In this document: piece after piece, positions 43,066 to 52,839 of the stretch
Layout of the letters: every line of letters starts with the position of its first letter
How positions within the stretch are numbered: position 1 is the first letter of the stretch
NCBI RefSeq assembly: GCF_009696575.1
Contig: NZ_VULQ01000005.1
Span: 101,715-165,714 of the forward strand
DNA: 64,000 bases
Source of the DNA: Anaerococcus porci
GTDB taxonomy: Bacteria; Bacillota; Clostridia; Tissierellales; Peptoniphilaceae
Direction of reading: 5' to 3'
The notes under the pieces: generated by a model
What the model saw: only the letters and a program-made list of their open reading frames with translations
What the model was told of the DNA's origin: nothing
Database searches by the model: none
Translations under genes and position numbers: made by a program

Positions 43066-44337
43066 CTATATCCATCCCCTTAGTTCCATTGCTTCTGCAA
43101 TTCTCTTTATTGCATACATATATGCAGCTTGCCTTATATTTGTTTTATATTCTCTTTTAAGTTCATAGATTCCTTCTATAGCTTTTAACATATCCTTTTC
43201 TTGTTTTTCTTGGACATCCTCTTGTGTCCAATAGTAGCCATATTGGTTTTGAACCCATTCATAGTATGATACTAATACTCCACCTGAGTTTGCTAATATA
43301 TCTGGAATTACTTCAATGTTCTTTTCATTAAGAATTTCATCAGCTTCTGGGGTTGTTGGACCATTTGCTCCTTCTACTATTAGTTTTACATTAAGATTTT
43401 TAGCTATTTTTTCTGTTATTATATTTTCAAGTGCTGCAGGAATTAGAATATCAAACTCTGTTGACCAAAATTCATCATCACTTATTTTCTTTGCGTTAGG
43501 ATATCCTGCAAGGGTTTTGTGTTCATCCCTATAGGCTTGGAGTGAATCATAGTCAAAGCCTTCTTCTGAGTAAAGAGCAGATCTTCCACACTCTTCACTT
43601 TCATCTCTTATTGAAAGATATTGTATTTTTGCTCCTTGCTCATTAAGGTATTTTAAGCTAAAGCTTGCTACATTACCAAAACCTTGAAGTCCTATCCTTG
43701 CTTTTTTAAGGTCGATTCCTATTTCATTTGCAGTGTATTTTGTTGCAATTATTAATCCGAATCCTGTAGCCTCATTTCTTCCAAGGCTTCCTCCAAGTAT
43801 AAGAGGTTTTCCTGTAAAAGTTCCTATGTCTTCCTTATCTCCATTTAGTTTTATATATTCATCTATAAAATAAGACATAATTTTACCGTTGGTATTTACA
43901 TCTGGTGCTGGTATATCTATCCTTTCACCAAGATATTTGTAAAGCCCTCTTATATATCCACGAGATAGGCTTTCAAGTTCTCTTTCGGAAAGTTTTGATG
44001 GGTCTACTGCTATACCACCCTTACCTCCACCATAAGGAATTGCCAAAAGTCCAGATTTAAGACTCATCCAGGTAGAAAGTGCCTTTACTTCTTCAATATT
44101 TACATCAGGATGAAATCTAACGCCTCCCTTTGAAGGTCCAAGAGCGTGATTGTGGGCTGATCTATAGCCCTTAAAAATTTTGAGACTTCCATCATCCATC
44201 TTAACAGGTATCGAAATTTCAATTACTCTTTGAGGTTCTTTTAAGAATTCATATACTGCAGGATTAAGTCCTAGCTTATCACAAGCCTTTTTTATTTGTA
44301 TTTGGGCAGATTCTAATGGGTTAAGTGTATCACTCAT
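43066..44337 (-). CDS. gdhA: glutamate dehydrogenase
   Basis: This 423-residue enzyme of the Glu/Leu/Phe/Val dehydrogenase family joins ammonia and 2-oxoglutarate or runs in reverse. It shows the substrate-binding GPSKGGVRFHPDV, the catalytic-Lys motif PYGGGKGGI and the ADP-binding GFGNVASF. Length and sequence match the short hexameric NAD-type GDH common in Peptoniphilaceae and clostridia, where it is central to glutamate fermentation. With acn-icd-gltA and glutamine synthetase III in the same window, it ties ammonia to the citrate branch. Confidence 0.93.
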   Translation of the reverse strand: MSDTLNPLESAQIQIKKACDKLGLNPAVYEFLKEPQRVIEISIPVKMDDGSLKIFKGYRSAHNHALGPSKGGVRFHPDVNIEEVKALSTWMSLKSGLLAIPYGGGKGGIAVDPSKLSERELESLSRGYIRGLYKYLGERIDIPAPDVNTNGKIMSYFIDEYIKLNGDKEDIGTFTGKPLILGGSLGRNEATGFGLIIATKYTANEIGIDLKKARIGLQGFGNVASFSLKYLNEQGAKIQYLSIRDESEECGRSALYSEEGFDYDSLQAYRDEHKTLAGYPNAKKISDDEFWSTEFDILIPAALENIITEKIAKNLNVKLIVEGANGPTTPEADEILNEKNIEVIPDILANSGGVLVSYYEWVQNQYGYYWTQEDVQEKQEKDMLKAIEGIYELKREYKTNIRQAAYMYAIKRIAEAMELRGWI

Positions 44338-44433
44338 TTTTAACTCCTTATATTTACTAAAATTTTTCTATAATATTTCACGAATTATTATATCACTATT
44401 TTTTTTTACTTACAATATTATTTTCCCAATAAA

Positions 44434-44457
44434 AAAGTACACCTTAAGGCATACTTT
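44434..44457 (-). terminator. terminator of the NlpC/P60 gene
   Basis: Minus-strand AAAGTATGCCTTAAGGTGTACTTT forms a 12-bp stem with one mismatch pair and is followed by TTT. It lies 14 nt after the gene stop. Confidence 0.8.
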
Positions 44458-44470
44458 AATCTTTTCTTAT

Positions 44471-45532
44471 CTAATTTTCTATTAATCTTTTAATAAGTAT
44501 TGGATTTCCGATAGAAGATGTAATAACACCTGCCCTAGGATTAGCAGCATGGATTATTCCACCTTGACCATCTGCTATGGCAACGTGAGTAATATTTGAA
44601 AGACTTGTTCCAAAAAATACTAAGTCTCCAGCTTTTTCTTCACCCAAGGCTATAGTTTTTCCGTAGTTTGATTGAGTTTGAGCTAGGTGGGGAAGTCCAA
44701 TTCCAAATTCACTATATACTTGCATAGTAAAACCTGAACAATCTATACCATTTACCAAGTCAATTCCACCAAATACATATGGATTACCTAGAAATTTGGT
44801 TGCAAAATTATAGGCAGATTTTCCTATATCATTGTCATCAACAGTATAGTAGATATATTCAATATCTCTAGTTTCTGAACTTTCTTCGTAAGCTGTTTTC
44901 TCAGGATAAATCCTTCTTATTTGGTCGTTTTCTTCTGCCTTATCTTCACCTTCTGGATAAAGACTTAGACCATTTCTTTTAAGATAGTCTATGTATCTTT
45001 TTATAGATTCATAGATTTTTTTGTACTTTTCCTTTAACTTATCTAAGTCCTTTTCATCTTTTGTAGATAAATCAAAGTCTTCTATTTTTACAAAACCTTC
45101 TTTATCATCCTTTTTAACTTTGACAAAATCTTTATTTTCATCAAAATCTACAAGGGTCAATTGCTCATCCTTTTTTATATCTGAAATTTTATTAGAACTT
45201 TCATCGTTCTTTTCATAAATTTTTGTATCCTTTAAGGCCTTGATATCATCTAGGATGTGAAACCAATATTTTCCTACATAAACTTTTTTTCCTTCAAATT
45301 CTATTTGATAATAATCTTCTGTTTCGCCCTTAATCTCATATATATCTGGGTAGTCAATTCCACCTAAAATATTAGAATTATCATTATCTGAATCATCTTT
45401 TCTTACATTGACTCCCTCTGTAAGATCGTAATTAATGATAAGAGACTTTGCTTCAGATTTCTCCATTGTGCCAAAAATACCAAATGATAATGCAGTTGTC
45501 AATAATAATATAATTTTCTTGCTTTTTTTCAT
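44471..45532 (-). CDS. secreted NlpC/P60 peptidoglycan hydrolase with SH3 domains
   Basis: This 353-residue exported endopeptidase has a signal peptide (about 1-28, KKSKKIILLLTTALSFGIFG, cut after SEAKS). Two bacterial SH3-like domains follow (about 33-80, EGVNVRKDDS; and 85-135, with KIYEKNDESSN). After an acidic helical linker comes the C-terminal NlpC/P60 domain. The catalytic Cys is in GIDCSGFTMQVY and the His in THVAIADGQGG, so the enzyme should cut stem peptides in the cell wall. The ORF is open from 45553, but AAGGATT before ATG 45532 marks the start. It is a single gene ended by a hairpin. Confidence 0.9.
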   Translation of the reverse strand: MKKSKKIILLLTTALSFGIFGTMEKSEAKSLIINYDLTEGVNVRKDDSDNDNSNILGGIDYPDIYEIKGETEDYYQIEFEGKKVYVGKYWFHILDDIKALKDTKIYEKNDESSNKISDIKKDEQLTLVDFDENKDFVKVKKDDKEGFVKIEDFDLSTKDEKDLDKLKEKYKKIYESIKRYIDYLKRNGLSLYPEGEDKAEENDQIRRIYPEKTAYEESSETRDIEYIYYTVDDNDIGKSAYNFATKFLGNPYVFGGIDLVNGIDCSGFTMQVYSEFGIGLPHLAQTQSNYGKTIALGEEKAGDLVFFGTSLSNITHVAIADGQGGIIHAANPRAGVITSSIGNPILIKRLIEN

Positions 45533-45706
45533 CTTAAATCCTTTTATATACAATAACTATTTATAATCTATCACTAATTTACTTTAGTGTCAATGAATCT
45601 TAATTTATTATAGCTAGCTAATAAAGTTGAAAAATTATTTTCATATAAAAAAAATCGTGTTATAATCTAGAAGTAAATCTGAAAAAAGCATTAGAAAGGT
45701 CGGTAT

Positions 45707-47773
45707 ATGAATTTAAAAGAATTTGGAAACTTAGCTTTTGATAAGAAGACAATGAAGGAGAATGTTCCCTATCCTGTATATTTGAAATGGAAAGAGGCTG
45801 CCAGAAATAATATAAATCTTGATAAGGAAACAGCAGACTCCATTGCCCATGCCATGAAAGCTTGGGCCATTTCAAAAGGTGCTACATCATACACCCACTG
45901 GTTTCAACCTTTAAATGGAAAGACTGCCAACAAGAAGACAGCTTTTTTAAATAGAGATGATAAACACAATCCAATACATAGGTTTTCTGGAAATGAACTT
46001 ATAAAAGGTGAGCCTGATGCATCATCATTTCCATCTGGTGGAATGAGATCAACTTTTGAGGCTAGGGGATATACTTATTGGGATTTGACAGCTAACTCAT
46101 TTATAGAAGACGAAACTCTTTATATACCATCAGTTTTTGTTTCATTTTATGGAGAAAAACTTGATAAAAAGCTTCCACTAATGGAATCAATGAATAGAAT
46201 AAGTAAGGAAGCTTCTAGAGTTTGTAATTTATTTTTAAAGGATGAAAAAACTTATAGGGTAAAGCCTAAGGTTGGACTTGAACAAGAATTTTACCTTATT
46301 GATAAAAAATATTTTGATAAAAGAATAGACCTTGAGTATTGTGGTATGAGTCTTATAGGTTCAGATCCTATGGTCGAAAAAGAATTAATTTCTCACTATC
46401 TTGGAGCTATTCCTCAAAGAGTAAATGATTTTTTTGAAGATGTAAATAAACAACTCTATGACCTTGGTATCTATATGGAAGCTGAGCACAACGAAGTAGG
46501 TCCAAATCAGTTTGAGATAGCTATAATGTTTGAAAATTGCAATATATCTGTAGATAATAACCAACTTCTTATGCATATACTAGAAAAAACTGCAATTAAA
46601 CATAAGCTAGCCTGTCTATTAAAGGAAAAACCATTTAAAAATATGGCAGGAAGTGGAAAGCATAACAACTACTCACTAGCTACAAATTATGGGAAAAATT
46701 GTTTTTCACCAGGAAAAGACCCTAAGAACAATCCTATATTCTTGCTTTTCCTATCTGCAATGATAGAAGTTTGCTATAAATATCAAGACCTAATCAGAGT
46801 AACAACATCATCTGTAACCAATGACTTTAGGTTAGGTGGAAATGAAGCACCCCCTTCTATAATCTCTATGTTTATAGGTAATGACCTAGAAGATATGCTC
46901 AAATCAATTTCAGAAAATAATTTTGAAAGTATTGATATAGATAATAGGGTTAATATACCTCATCTAGGTGAGATAAAAACAGATTCATCTGATAGAAATA
47001 GGACTTCACCTATTGCCTTTACTGGAAATAAGTTTGAATTTAGGATGCTTGGATCTTCAAAGACTGCATCTGATTTAAACACCCTTATAAACCTTGCTAT
47101 GGCACAAAGTATGAAAAAAATTGCTGATAGACTTGAAAAAATTGATGAAAAAGACCTAATGAATGAGGTTTATAAGATTGTCAAAGAAATTTATGATGAA
47201 AATAAAAACATACTCTTTCAAGGAGATGGATATTCCAAACAATGGCTTGAAGAAGCAAAAAAGAGAGGACTTAAGAATCATAAAAGCTTCCTTGATGCCC
47301 TAATAAATGCCAGAAATTCTAATGCTTATAAGCTCTATAAGGATGAGAAAATTTTTACAGATAAGGAAATTGAATCAATCATAAATGTAGAATTAGAAGA
47401 AGTTGGTAATTTTTACTCATCAGAACTTGAAATCTTAAATAATATGATATACCAAGAAATATTACCATCTTCCATGAAGGAAATAAAAGAAATTAAAGAA
47501 TACTTATCCTTTGTAGAAAATGAAAAACTTAAAGAAAAGGCTCAAAGAATCAATAAAAAGGTAGAAGAATTACTAGAATATGGGGAAGATTTAAAAGAAA
47601 TTCTTAAAAAATTTGACCAAATAGATGATATAGAGGAAAAAGCTTGCTTTATACAAGAAAAAGCCCTTGTTATAGCAGGAAATATAAGAGAGGTTTCAGA
47701 TTCGCTTGAGATTGAAATTTCAAGAGAAAACTACTCTATTCCAAGATATGTAGATATGCTTAAATCTTTATAA
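45707..47773 (+). CDS. glnN: glutamine synthetase type III
   Basis: This 688-residue enzyme belongs to the large GSIII class found in Bacteroides, Clostridia and cyanobacteria. FPSGGMRSTFEARGYTYWD, VGLEQEFYLID (metal Glu), EAEHNEVGPNQFEIA, SGKHNNYS and FRLGGNEAPPSI are recognisable. The C-terminal 150 residues form the helical extension that sets GSIII apart. No regulator or transporter is adjacent. It makes glutamine from glutamate and ammonia, complementing glutamate dehydrogenase at 43066. A ribosome site, AAAGGTCGG, precedes ATG 45707. Confidence 0.95.
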   Translation: MNLKEFGNLAFDKKTMKENVPYPVYLKWKEAARNNINLDKETADSIAHAMKAWAISKGATSYTHWFQPLNGKTANKKTAFLNRDDKHNPIHRFSGNELIKGEPDASSFPSGGMRSTFEARGYTYWDLTANSFIEDETLYIPSVFVSFYGEKLDKKLPLMESMNRISKEASRVCNLFLKDEKTYRVKPKVGLEQEFYLIDKKYFDKRIDLEYCGMSLIGSDPMVEKELISHYLGAIPQRVNDFFEDVNKQLYDLGIYMEAEHNEVGPNQFEIAIMFENCNISVDNNQLLMHILEKTAIKHKLACLLKEKPFKNMAGSGKHNNYSLATNYGKNCFSPGKDPKNNPIFLLFLSAMIEVCYKYQDLIRVTTSSVTNDFRLGGNEAPPSIISMFIGNDLEDMLKSISENNFESIDIDNRVNIPHLGEIKTDSSDRNRTSPIAFTGNKFEFRMLGSSKTASDLNTLINLAMAQSMKKIADRLEKIDEKDLMNEVYKIVKEIYDENKNILFQGDGYSKQWLEEAKKRGLKNHKSFLDALINARNSNAYKLYKDEKIFTDKEIESIINVELEEVGNFYSSELEILNNMIYQEILPSSMKEIKEIKEYLSFVENEKLKEKAQRINKKVEELLEYGEDLKEILKKFDQIDDIEEKACFIQEKALVIAGNIREVSDSLEIEISRENYSIPRYVDMLKSL

Positions 47774-47802
47774 AAATAAAAAAAGAAAGCTTTCAAAAAA
47801 TA

Positions 47803-47853
47803 AACAGACCCCAAAAAATTGAACTTAAAAACTCGATTTTTTGAGGTCTGTTC
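47803..47853. terminator. inverted repeat after glnN, terminator or insertion-sequence end remnant
   Basis: AACAGACCCCAAAAAAT (47803-47819) pairs with ATTTTTTGAGGTCTGTT (one mismatch) around a 17-nt loop. The sequence with CCCCAAAAAATTGAAC recalls terminal repeats of IS3-family elements, but no transposase is near. It also lies where a glnN terminator is expected. Confidence 0.6.
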
Positions 47854-47960
47854 ACTTATATACCTTTTTTATAAATATATTATCAGCAATTTAAATTCTA
47901 TTAAATCTTAATCCAATTTGATATAATAATAATAAATTAATAAGTAATTAGGAGAGAATT

Positions 47961-48563
47961 ATGATTATACTTGACATACTTAATCAAGACTCATGGCTTG
48001 ATGATTATGATTTTTTTAAAGATTTTAGAAAATCATCTTACTATAAGATTCTTTTAGACACATATAGAAACTTAAATACCGATATCCTATATAAAAGTAA
48101 AGTTCATGACCAAGGTCATATAGAAAGAGTAATTTTATTTGCTATGCTCTTATCTTATAAGTATAAGCTTAATTCTAACGATACTGATGTGCTAAGATAT
48201 GCAGCAAGTCTTCATGATACAAAAAGAGTAGATGATTCTTATGATACTGAACATGGATATAGGGCTGCCCTTTATTCAATAGACTTTGCAAAGATAGATG
48301 CATCTGACAAGAAAACCCTCCAAGCAGTTCTTGCAGCTCACTCTAGGATAGATAAAAAAATGGATGATACCATAAAAGAGTTTTTTGTAGAAGATTTTGA
48401 TAGGGCGAAGAGACTTTCCAAATTTTTTAAAGACTCTGATGGACTTGATAGGGTTAGGTTAGATGATTTAGACGAAAAATTTTTGAGATATGACTTTTCA
48501 AAAGAGATGGTAGGCTTTGCTAAGAGATTATTTATCGCTTATAAGGAGCGAGAAGATGTCTAA
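47961..48563 (+). CDS. HD-domain phosphohydrolase
   Basis: This 200-residue soluble protein has a metal-dependent HD domain: His in HDQGHIERVILFAMLL (about 52), His-Asp in AASLHDTKR (about 90-91) and a later Asp in KDSDGLDRVRLDDLD. HD proteins hydrolyse nucleotides or phosphodiesters; nothing here narrows the substrate. It overlaps the MFS gene by 8 nt, so the two are coupled. AGGAGAG provides the ribosome site. Confidence 0.85.
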   Translation: MIILDILNQDSWLDDYDFFKDFRKSSYYKILLDTYRNLNTDILYKSKVHDQGHIERVILFAMLLSYKYKLNSNDTDVLRYAASLHDTKRVDDSYDTEHGYRAALYSIDFAKIDASDKKTLQAVLAAHSRIDKKMDDTIKEFFVEDFDRAKRLSKFFKDSDGLDRVRLDDLDEKFLRYDFSKEMVGFAKRLFIAYKEREDV

Positions 48564-49704
48564 GAGTCAGAATATAGCTCAAAAACTTGCAATACTTTCG
48601 ATATCATTACTTCTTGCAAGCAATAATGCTATATCAGGCTCTCTTATCTATATTCAGCACGCCTTTAACCTAACAAGATCCAATACTGAGTTTATAGTAA
48701 CTTTAGCATCTTTTAGTACTATGATTTTTATACTTTTGGCAGAATATATAGCCCAAAATATAGGAATGAAAAAAACAGTCCTTCTAGGGCTATCTCTTGT
48801 GAGTATAAGTGGGGTAATTCCTGTGATTTTCAACTCTTATCCTCTAATTTTATTATCTAGGGTTATCCTAGGTTCAGGGCTTGGACTCTTTAATGGGCAT
48901 TCTGCAAATTATATAAATCTTTTATATAATGATAATGATGAGAGAACAAAGCTCCATGCTCTAAGAAATGCAGCTGAATTTATAGGACAGATTTTCTTAT
49001 ATACCCTTGCAGGTATTCTAGTTCAAGTAAATTTTATCTATACATTTTTGGTCTATTCAACAGCTATAATTATATTTATTATTTTCAAAATAAATGTACA
49101 AGATGTTAAATTAGAAAAGGAAAAGACAAGAGTATATATAGATTCAAACATATTCTTATTCATAATTTTTGCTATGATTATGATTTTAAATATGACCTGT
49201 ATGCAAACAAGATTTCCCTTTGTGGCAAGTCTAACTAGGGGAATGGGAATTAATATCAGTTTTTACTTAAACCTTGTCCCAATTATTGGTATGTTTTCAG
49301 CTATTTTATTTACACCTATTAACCTAAAACTTAGGGAATATACTATATTTTTGGGACTTTTCTTATACACTTTGGCAAATATTTTAATAATAGGATACGA
49401 AAATAGTTTTTGGGGCTTTTTGTCTTGTATTCTCCTTGCTGTCTTTGCCCAATCTTTGTGTATGCCTTATATATTTGCCGAAGTACCAAGATATGTAAGA
49501 GGACAAAGCTCAAGGCTTGCAACCAACCTTATTTTTATAGGTTGTAATGTGGGTGTCTTTATGGCTCCCTTATTTTTAAGTTGGATTGATAAATTCCTCA
49601 ATACCAAATCTTTATCAAAAGGCTTTATTGCCTTTGTGATAATACATATAATCTTAATTGCAATATTTTTCTATAGAAATAAGATGAACAAAAGAAACAG
49701 ATAA
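48556..49704 (+). CDS. MFS transporter
   Basis: This 382-residue major-facilitator protein has about 12 hydrophobic segments. The inter-domain and loop features of the family are present (SRVILGSGLGLFNG near 115, RTKLHALRNAAEF). The open frame begins at 48517 inside the HD gene, but ATG 48556 with AAGGAG at 48542 is the real start. It is a small MFS in the style of multidrug or metabolite exporters, with substrate unknown. The 8-nt overlap with the HD gene suggests a joint task. A deleted copy of the hairpin element follows the stop. Confidence 0.88.
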   Translation: MSKSQNIAQKLAILSISLLLASNNAISGSLIYIQHAFNLTRSNTEFIVTLASFSTMIFILLAEYIAQNIGMKKTVLLGLSLVSISGVIPVIFNSYPLILLSRVILGSGLGLFNGHSANYINLLYNDNDERTKLHALRNAAEFIGQIFLYTLAGILVQVNFIYTFLVYSTAIIIFIIFKINVQDVKLEKEKTRVYIDSNIFLFIIFAMIMILNMTCMQTRFPFVASLTRGMGINISFYLNLVPIIGMFSAILFTPINLKLREYTIFLGLFLYTLANILIIGYENSFWGFLSCILLAVFAQSLCMPYIFAEVPRYVRGQSSRLATNLIFIGCNVGVFMAPLFLSWIDKFLNTKSLSKGFIAFVIIHIILIAIFFYRNKMNKRNR

Positions 49705-49748
49705 AAAGGACTGTTGCAAAGATTAATCCATTCTGCAACAGCCCTTAT
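49704..49748. repeat. dispersed hairpin element, internally deleted copy 4
   Basis: AAAAAGGACTGTTGCAAA is joined directly to GATTAATCCATTCTGCAACAGCCCTT. These are the outer left end and the outer right end of the element without the roughly 110-nt interior. The remaining ends still form a hairpin between the convergent MFS and GNAT genes and can terminate both. Confidence 0.85.
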
Positions 49749-49753
49749 ATTAG

Positions 49754-50029
49754 CTATTTAAGATAAACATCATCATATGAGTCATCCTTTTCAAACTTAT
49801 CTCTTATATAAGGACAAGAAGGGATGATTTTTTTATTATTCTCTCGAGCATAATCTACAAGTTTGTCTACAAGCTTTCCTGCTATACCTTGACCACCATA
49901 TTCTTTTTCTACTCCAGTATGGACAGCATCTATAACATTTCCCTTAAAAATCATATCTATAAGGCCTATTTTCTTATTTCCATCAAAAACTTGTACTTGT
50001 TTTTCTTCTTCATTAATTTTGTATTCCAT
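49754..50029 (-). CDS. GNAT-like N-acetyltransferase, short (YidJ/NATD1 type)
   Basis: This 91-residue protein is a minimal GCN5-related fold with the acetyl-CoA loop GGQGIAGKLVDKLVDYAREN (about 43-62) and the C-terminal PSCPYIRDKF typical of the small NATD1/YjdJ subgroup. These lack the usual N-terminal substrate half, and their substrates are unknown. An AGGTG ribosome site precedes ATG at 50029. Confidence 0.85.
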   Translation of the reverse strand: MEYKINEEEKQVQVFDGNKKIGLIDMIFKGNVIDAVHTGVEKEYGGQGIAGKLVDKLVDYARENNKKIIPSCPYIRDKFEKDDSYDDVYLK

Positions 50030-50169
50030 TATATCACCTCATTATAGTATATACCCAAGATTAGCAACAATAATATATAGATTATAATTAATTATATATA
50101 GATTTTTAATATTAATTTTAGTGGGTATAAATATAAAAATGAATTTTTAGAAATAGAGAGGAAATAAAT

Positions 50170-50952
50170 ATGAAAAGAGAATATAGCTATGGCTCAGTGT
50201 TTATAGTTAATATGATATTTGCTATTTTAAGTGGTCTAGCATCTTATGTAATTATGACATTACTTAACCTAAATGAATCAAACTTTTTAGTAGGATTTAT
50301 AAGAGGTATTATTACTTTGTTTTCTTCATTTTTGATTACTGCAGGACTTATAAATAATAGAACTGGTGGAGTTGGGGATTATCTTAATCAAGTAAGTAGA
50401 ATTAATGGAAAAGTTATTATAATCAACCTTTTAGTTTTACTTATATCAACAGCAATAACGTATTTATTAGGAACAGGAGCAATATTATCAGTTATTAGTA
50501 AAAATCCACTATCATTATTATCAGCTACTTCTGTTGGATATTTAGCAACAATAGTTTTTGACCTACTAACAACTTATACCAATCACATTTTAGTAGATCC
50601 TAGAAACAAAAACCAACCAATAAGCGAGTCAATCAAAGATATATTTAGCACAAGTATAAAACTTTTAGGAAAAACAATTACAGTATATTTACTTTATATT
50701 CTTATACCAGTTGCTATTTTAGCTGGTCTTTTAACAATTCTTTTTCTTGCAACTGATGACCCTATGACTACATTGGGAATAGGAGTTATAGTTGGTGGAT
50801 TATTTTTTATATACTTTTTGATTATAGGACCTATAATTAGGGCGAGAATTGCAGATAACTACCTTGACTATAAAGGTGATTTAAAAAGAGAAGATGATAT
50901 CTTTACAGAAGAAAGATATGACAATAATCATACAATAACAAGAAATGTATAA
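50170..50952 (+). CDS. polytopic membrane protein of unknown function
   Basis: This 260-residue protein has about six hydrophobic segments (near 11-29, 41-62, 81-97, 118-138, 170-198 and 203-225) and a short acidic cytoplasmic tail (from about 235). The pattern resembles DUF975/glycerophosphodiesterase-associated membrane domains, but I cannot name the family. There is a good GAGAGGAAA ribosome site and a bidirectional terminator after it. Neighbours (GNAT, P-type ATPase) run the other way, so no functional context. Confidence 0.75.
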   Translation: MKREYSYGSVFIVNMIFAILSGLASYVIMTLLNLNESNFLVGFIRGIITLFSSFLITAGLINNRTGGVGDYLNQVSRINGKVIIINLLVLLISTAITYLLGTGAILSVISKNPLSLLSATSVGYLATIVFDLLTTYTNHILVDPRNKNQPISESIKDIFSTSIKLLGKTITVYLLYILIPVAILAGLLTILFLATDDPMTTLGIGVIVGGLFFIYFLIIGPIIRARIADNYLDYKGDLKREDDIFTEERYDNNHTITRNV

Positions 50953-50986
50953 AAAAGCTAGGTTAATTAATTAGCCTAGCTTTTAA
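50953..50986. terminator. bidirectional terminator
   Basis: AAAAGCTAGGTTAA and TTAGCCTAGCTTTT form a near-perfect stem with A/T runs on both sides, between convergent genes. Confidence 0.85.
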
Positions 50987-50991
50987 AAATT

Positions 50992-52839
50992 TTATATTTT
51001 TTTATTTAAAATCCTCATAGCCCATAAGGTAGCTATAATAGAAACCCCAACATCTCCAAATACTGCAAGCCACATTGGAGCGTAACCAAATAGTCCTAGG
51101 ATAAGTATTATTATTTTAGCTAAAAGTATGAAAGATAAGTTCTCTTTGGCAGTCTTATCGACTATTTTTGAAATCTTTATTAAATCTTTAATCTTTGAAA
51201 CTTCTCCATTTACTATAAGTATATCTGATGCTTCTATAGCAAGATCTGATGCAGTTTGTCCCATAGAAATACCAACATCAGCACTTTTTAGAATAGGGCC
51301 ATCATTTATACCATCACCCAAATATATAACAGAGTGTCCTTTTTTTTGTTCATCTCTTAAAAGCTCTAACTTTTCATCAGGAAGAAGTTTTGCACAATAT
51401 CCTATTCCAAGTTCTTTAGCAACCTCTATAACTGCCTTTTCATCATCACCAGATAAAACAGCAATTTGATTGAAATTTTCCCTTATATCATCTATAGTTT
51501 CTTTAGCATCATCTTTTAACTTATCTTGTAAGATAATCTTACATACCAAAAGATTATTTATAGTCATATAAACAGCCTTGCCATTAGTATTATCAACTTC
51601 ACCTACAAAGTCAGCAGATCCTATCTTTATTTCATTGTTTTCATAAGTTCTAGCCCAAACTCCCATGCCAATTATATTTTTACTAGCAATAAAATAGGAA
51701 GGATTATCGTTTCTGTTGAGGCTATTTACAATTGATTTTGCTATAGGATGATTTGAAAGTTTTTCAAGATTATATATATAATCAAGGATAAGATTTTTAC
51801 TATAATCTGTGTAGTAGACTATAGTTTCTATATCAAACTCTCCTTTGGTTAAGGTACCTGTCTTGTCTGTAAAAAGGGTATCAGAATCCATAATCTTTTC
51901 AAAAAAATTGCTTCCCTTAAGAAGAATTTTATTCTTACTAGCAAGACCAAGTCCTGATATATAAGTTAAGGGAATCGAAATAACCAAGGCACAAGGACAG
52001 GCTATAATTAAAAATGTTCCAGCTCTTAGAAGATATTCCCTCAAACCAAATCCCAAAAGTGGTGGGACAATAGCGATAAAAGTCGCAAGAGCTACTACTA
52101 TGGGAGTATATATTTTAGCAAATCTTGTAATAAGTCTTTCACTATCAGACTTCCTTTCATTAGATTCTTCGATAAGCTCAATAATTTTATTTGCAATAGA
52201 ATCATCAAATACCTTGCTGGCCCTATATCTTATAATGCCACTTGAAAGAATTGAAGATGATAAAATTTTAGAACCACTTTTAATAGATTTTGGCAAAGAC
52301 TCTCCTGTAAGAGAGGAAGTATCCAAAAGTCCCTCACCATCTATAACAATTCCATCAACAGCAATCTTTTCACCATCACTGGCAAGTATTATATCTCCTA
52401 TTTCTATATCTTCTATGTCAACTTCTGTAAAAGTTCCATCAGGATTTACCTTTTGTGCCTTTTGGGGAACTATATCCATAAGGGATTTTATATTATCCCT
52501 AGACTTATCTGTAGCTATATCTTCAAAAACTTCTCCAAAAGAATAAAAAATCAACACAGCCAAGGCTTCTTCATATTGACCTAATAAAAATGCTATAAAA
52601 GTTGCTATCGTTATAAGAAAATTTTCATCCATACTATTGCCATGGGTGATTGAATAAATCCCTCTTTGAAAAATTTCCCCACCAAGTAGGAGGTAAACAA
52701 TCAAAAAGCCCATAACAATAGAAAACTTCTTGCCTACATGACTATAATACCTATATAAAATAAAGCTAATAATAGTAAAAAACAAGAGTCTTAGAAGATT
52801 GACCTTGTTTTCTTTTGACATATTTTTGAAAACTTCCAT
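50992..52839 (-). CDS. heavy-metal-transporting P1B-type ATPase (Zn/Cd/Pb class)
   Basis: This 615-residue P-type ATPase has actuator TGES (SSLTGESLP), the membrane metal site CPC in IACPCALVIS, phosphorylation DKTGTLTKGEF, the P1B-specific HP in LSNHPIAKS and hinge GDGINDGPIL. The late membrane segment with AKIIILILGLFGY then WLAVFGDVGVSI carries the Lys/Asp pair usual for Zn2+/Cd2+ exporters of the ZntA/CadA group. It lacks the N-terminal HMA domain of CadA. That domain is encoded by the gene just upstream, whose stop is directly followed by this ATG in the same frame. An SmtB-like repressor lies further upstream. Confidence 0.93.
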   Translation of the reverse strand: MEVFKNMSKENKVNLLRLLFFTIISFILYRYYSHVGKKFSIVMGFLIVYLLLGGEIFQRGIYSITHGNSMDENFLITIATFIAFLLGQYEEALAVLIFYSFGEVFEDIATDKSRDNIKSLMDIVPQKAQKVNPDGTFTEVDIEDIEIGDIILASDGEKIAVDGIVIDGEGLLDTSSLTGESLPKSIKSGSKILSSSILSSGIIRYRASKVFDDSIANKIIELIEESNERKSDSERLITRFAKIYTPIVVALATFIAIVPPLLGFGLREYLLRAGTFLIIACPCALVISIPLTYISGLGLASKNKILLKGSNFFEKIMDSDTLFTDKTGTLTKGEFDIETIVYYTDYSKNLILDYIYNLEKLSNHPIAKSIVNSLNRNDNPSYFIASKNIIGMGVWARTYENNEIKIGSADFVGEVDNTNGKAVYMTINNLLVCKIILQDKLKDDAKETIDDIRENFNQIAVLSGDDEKAVIEVAKELGIGYCAKLLPDEKLELLRDEQKKGHSVIYLGDGINDGPILKSADVGISMGQTASDLAIEASDILIVNGEVSKIKDLIKISKIVDKTAKENLSFILLAKIIILILGLFGYAPMWLAVFGDVGVSIIATLWAMRILNKKI

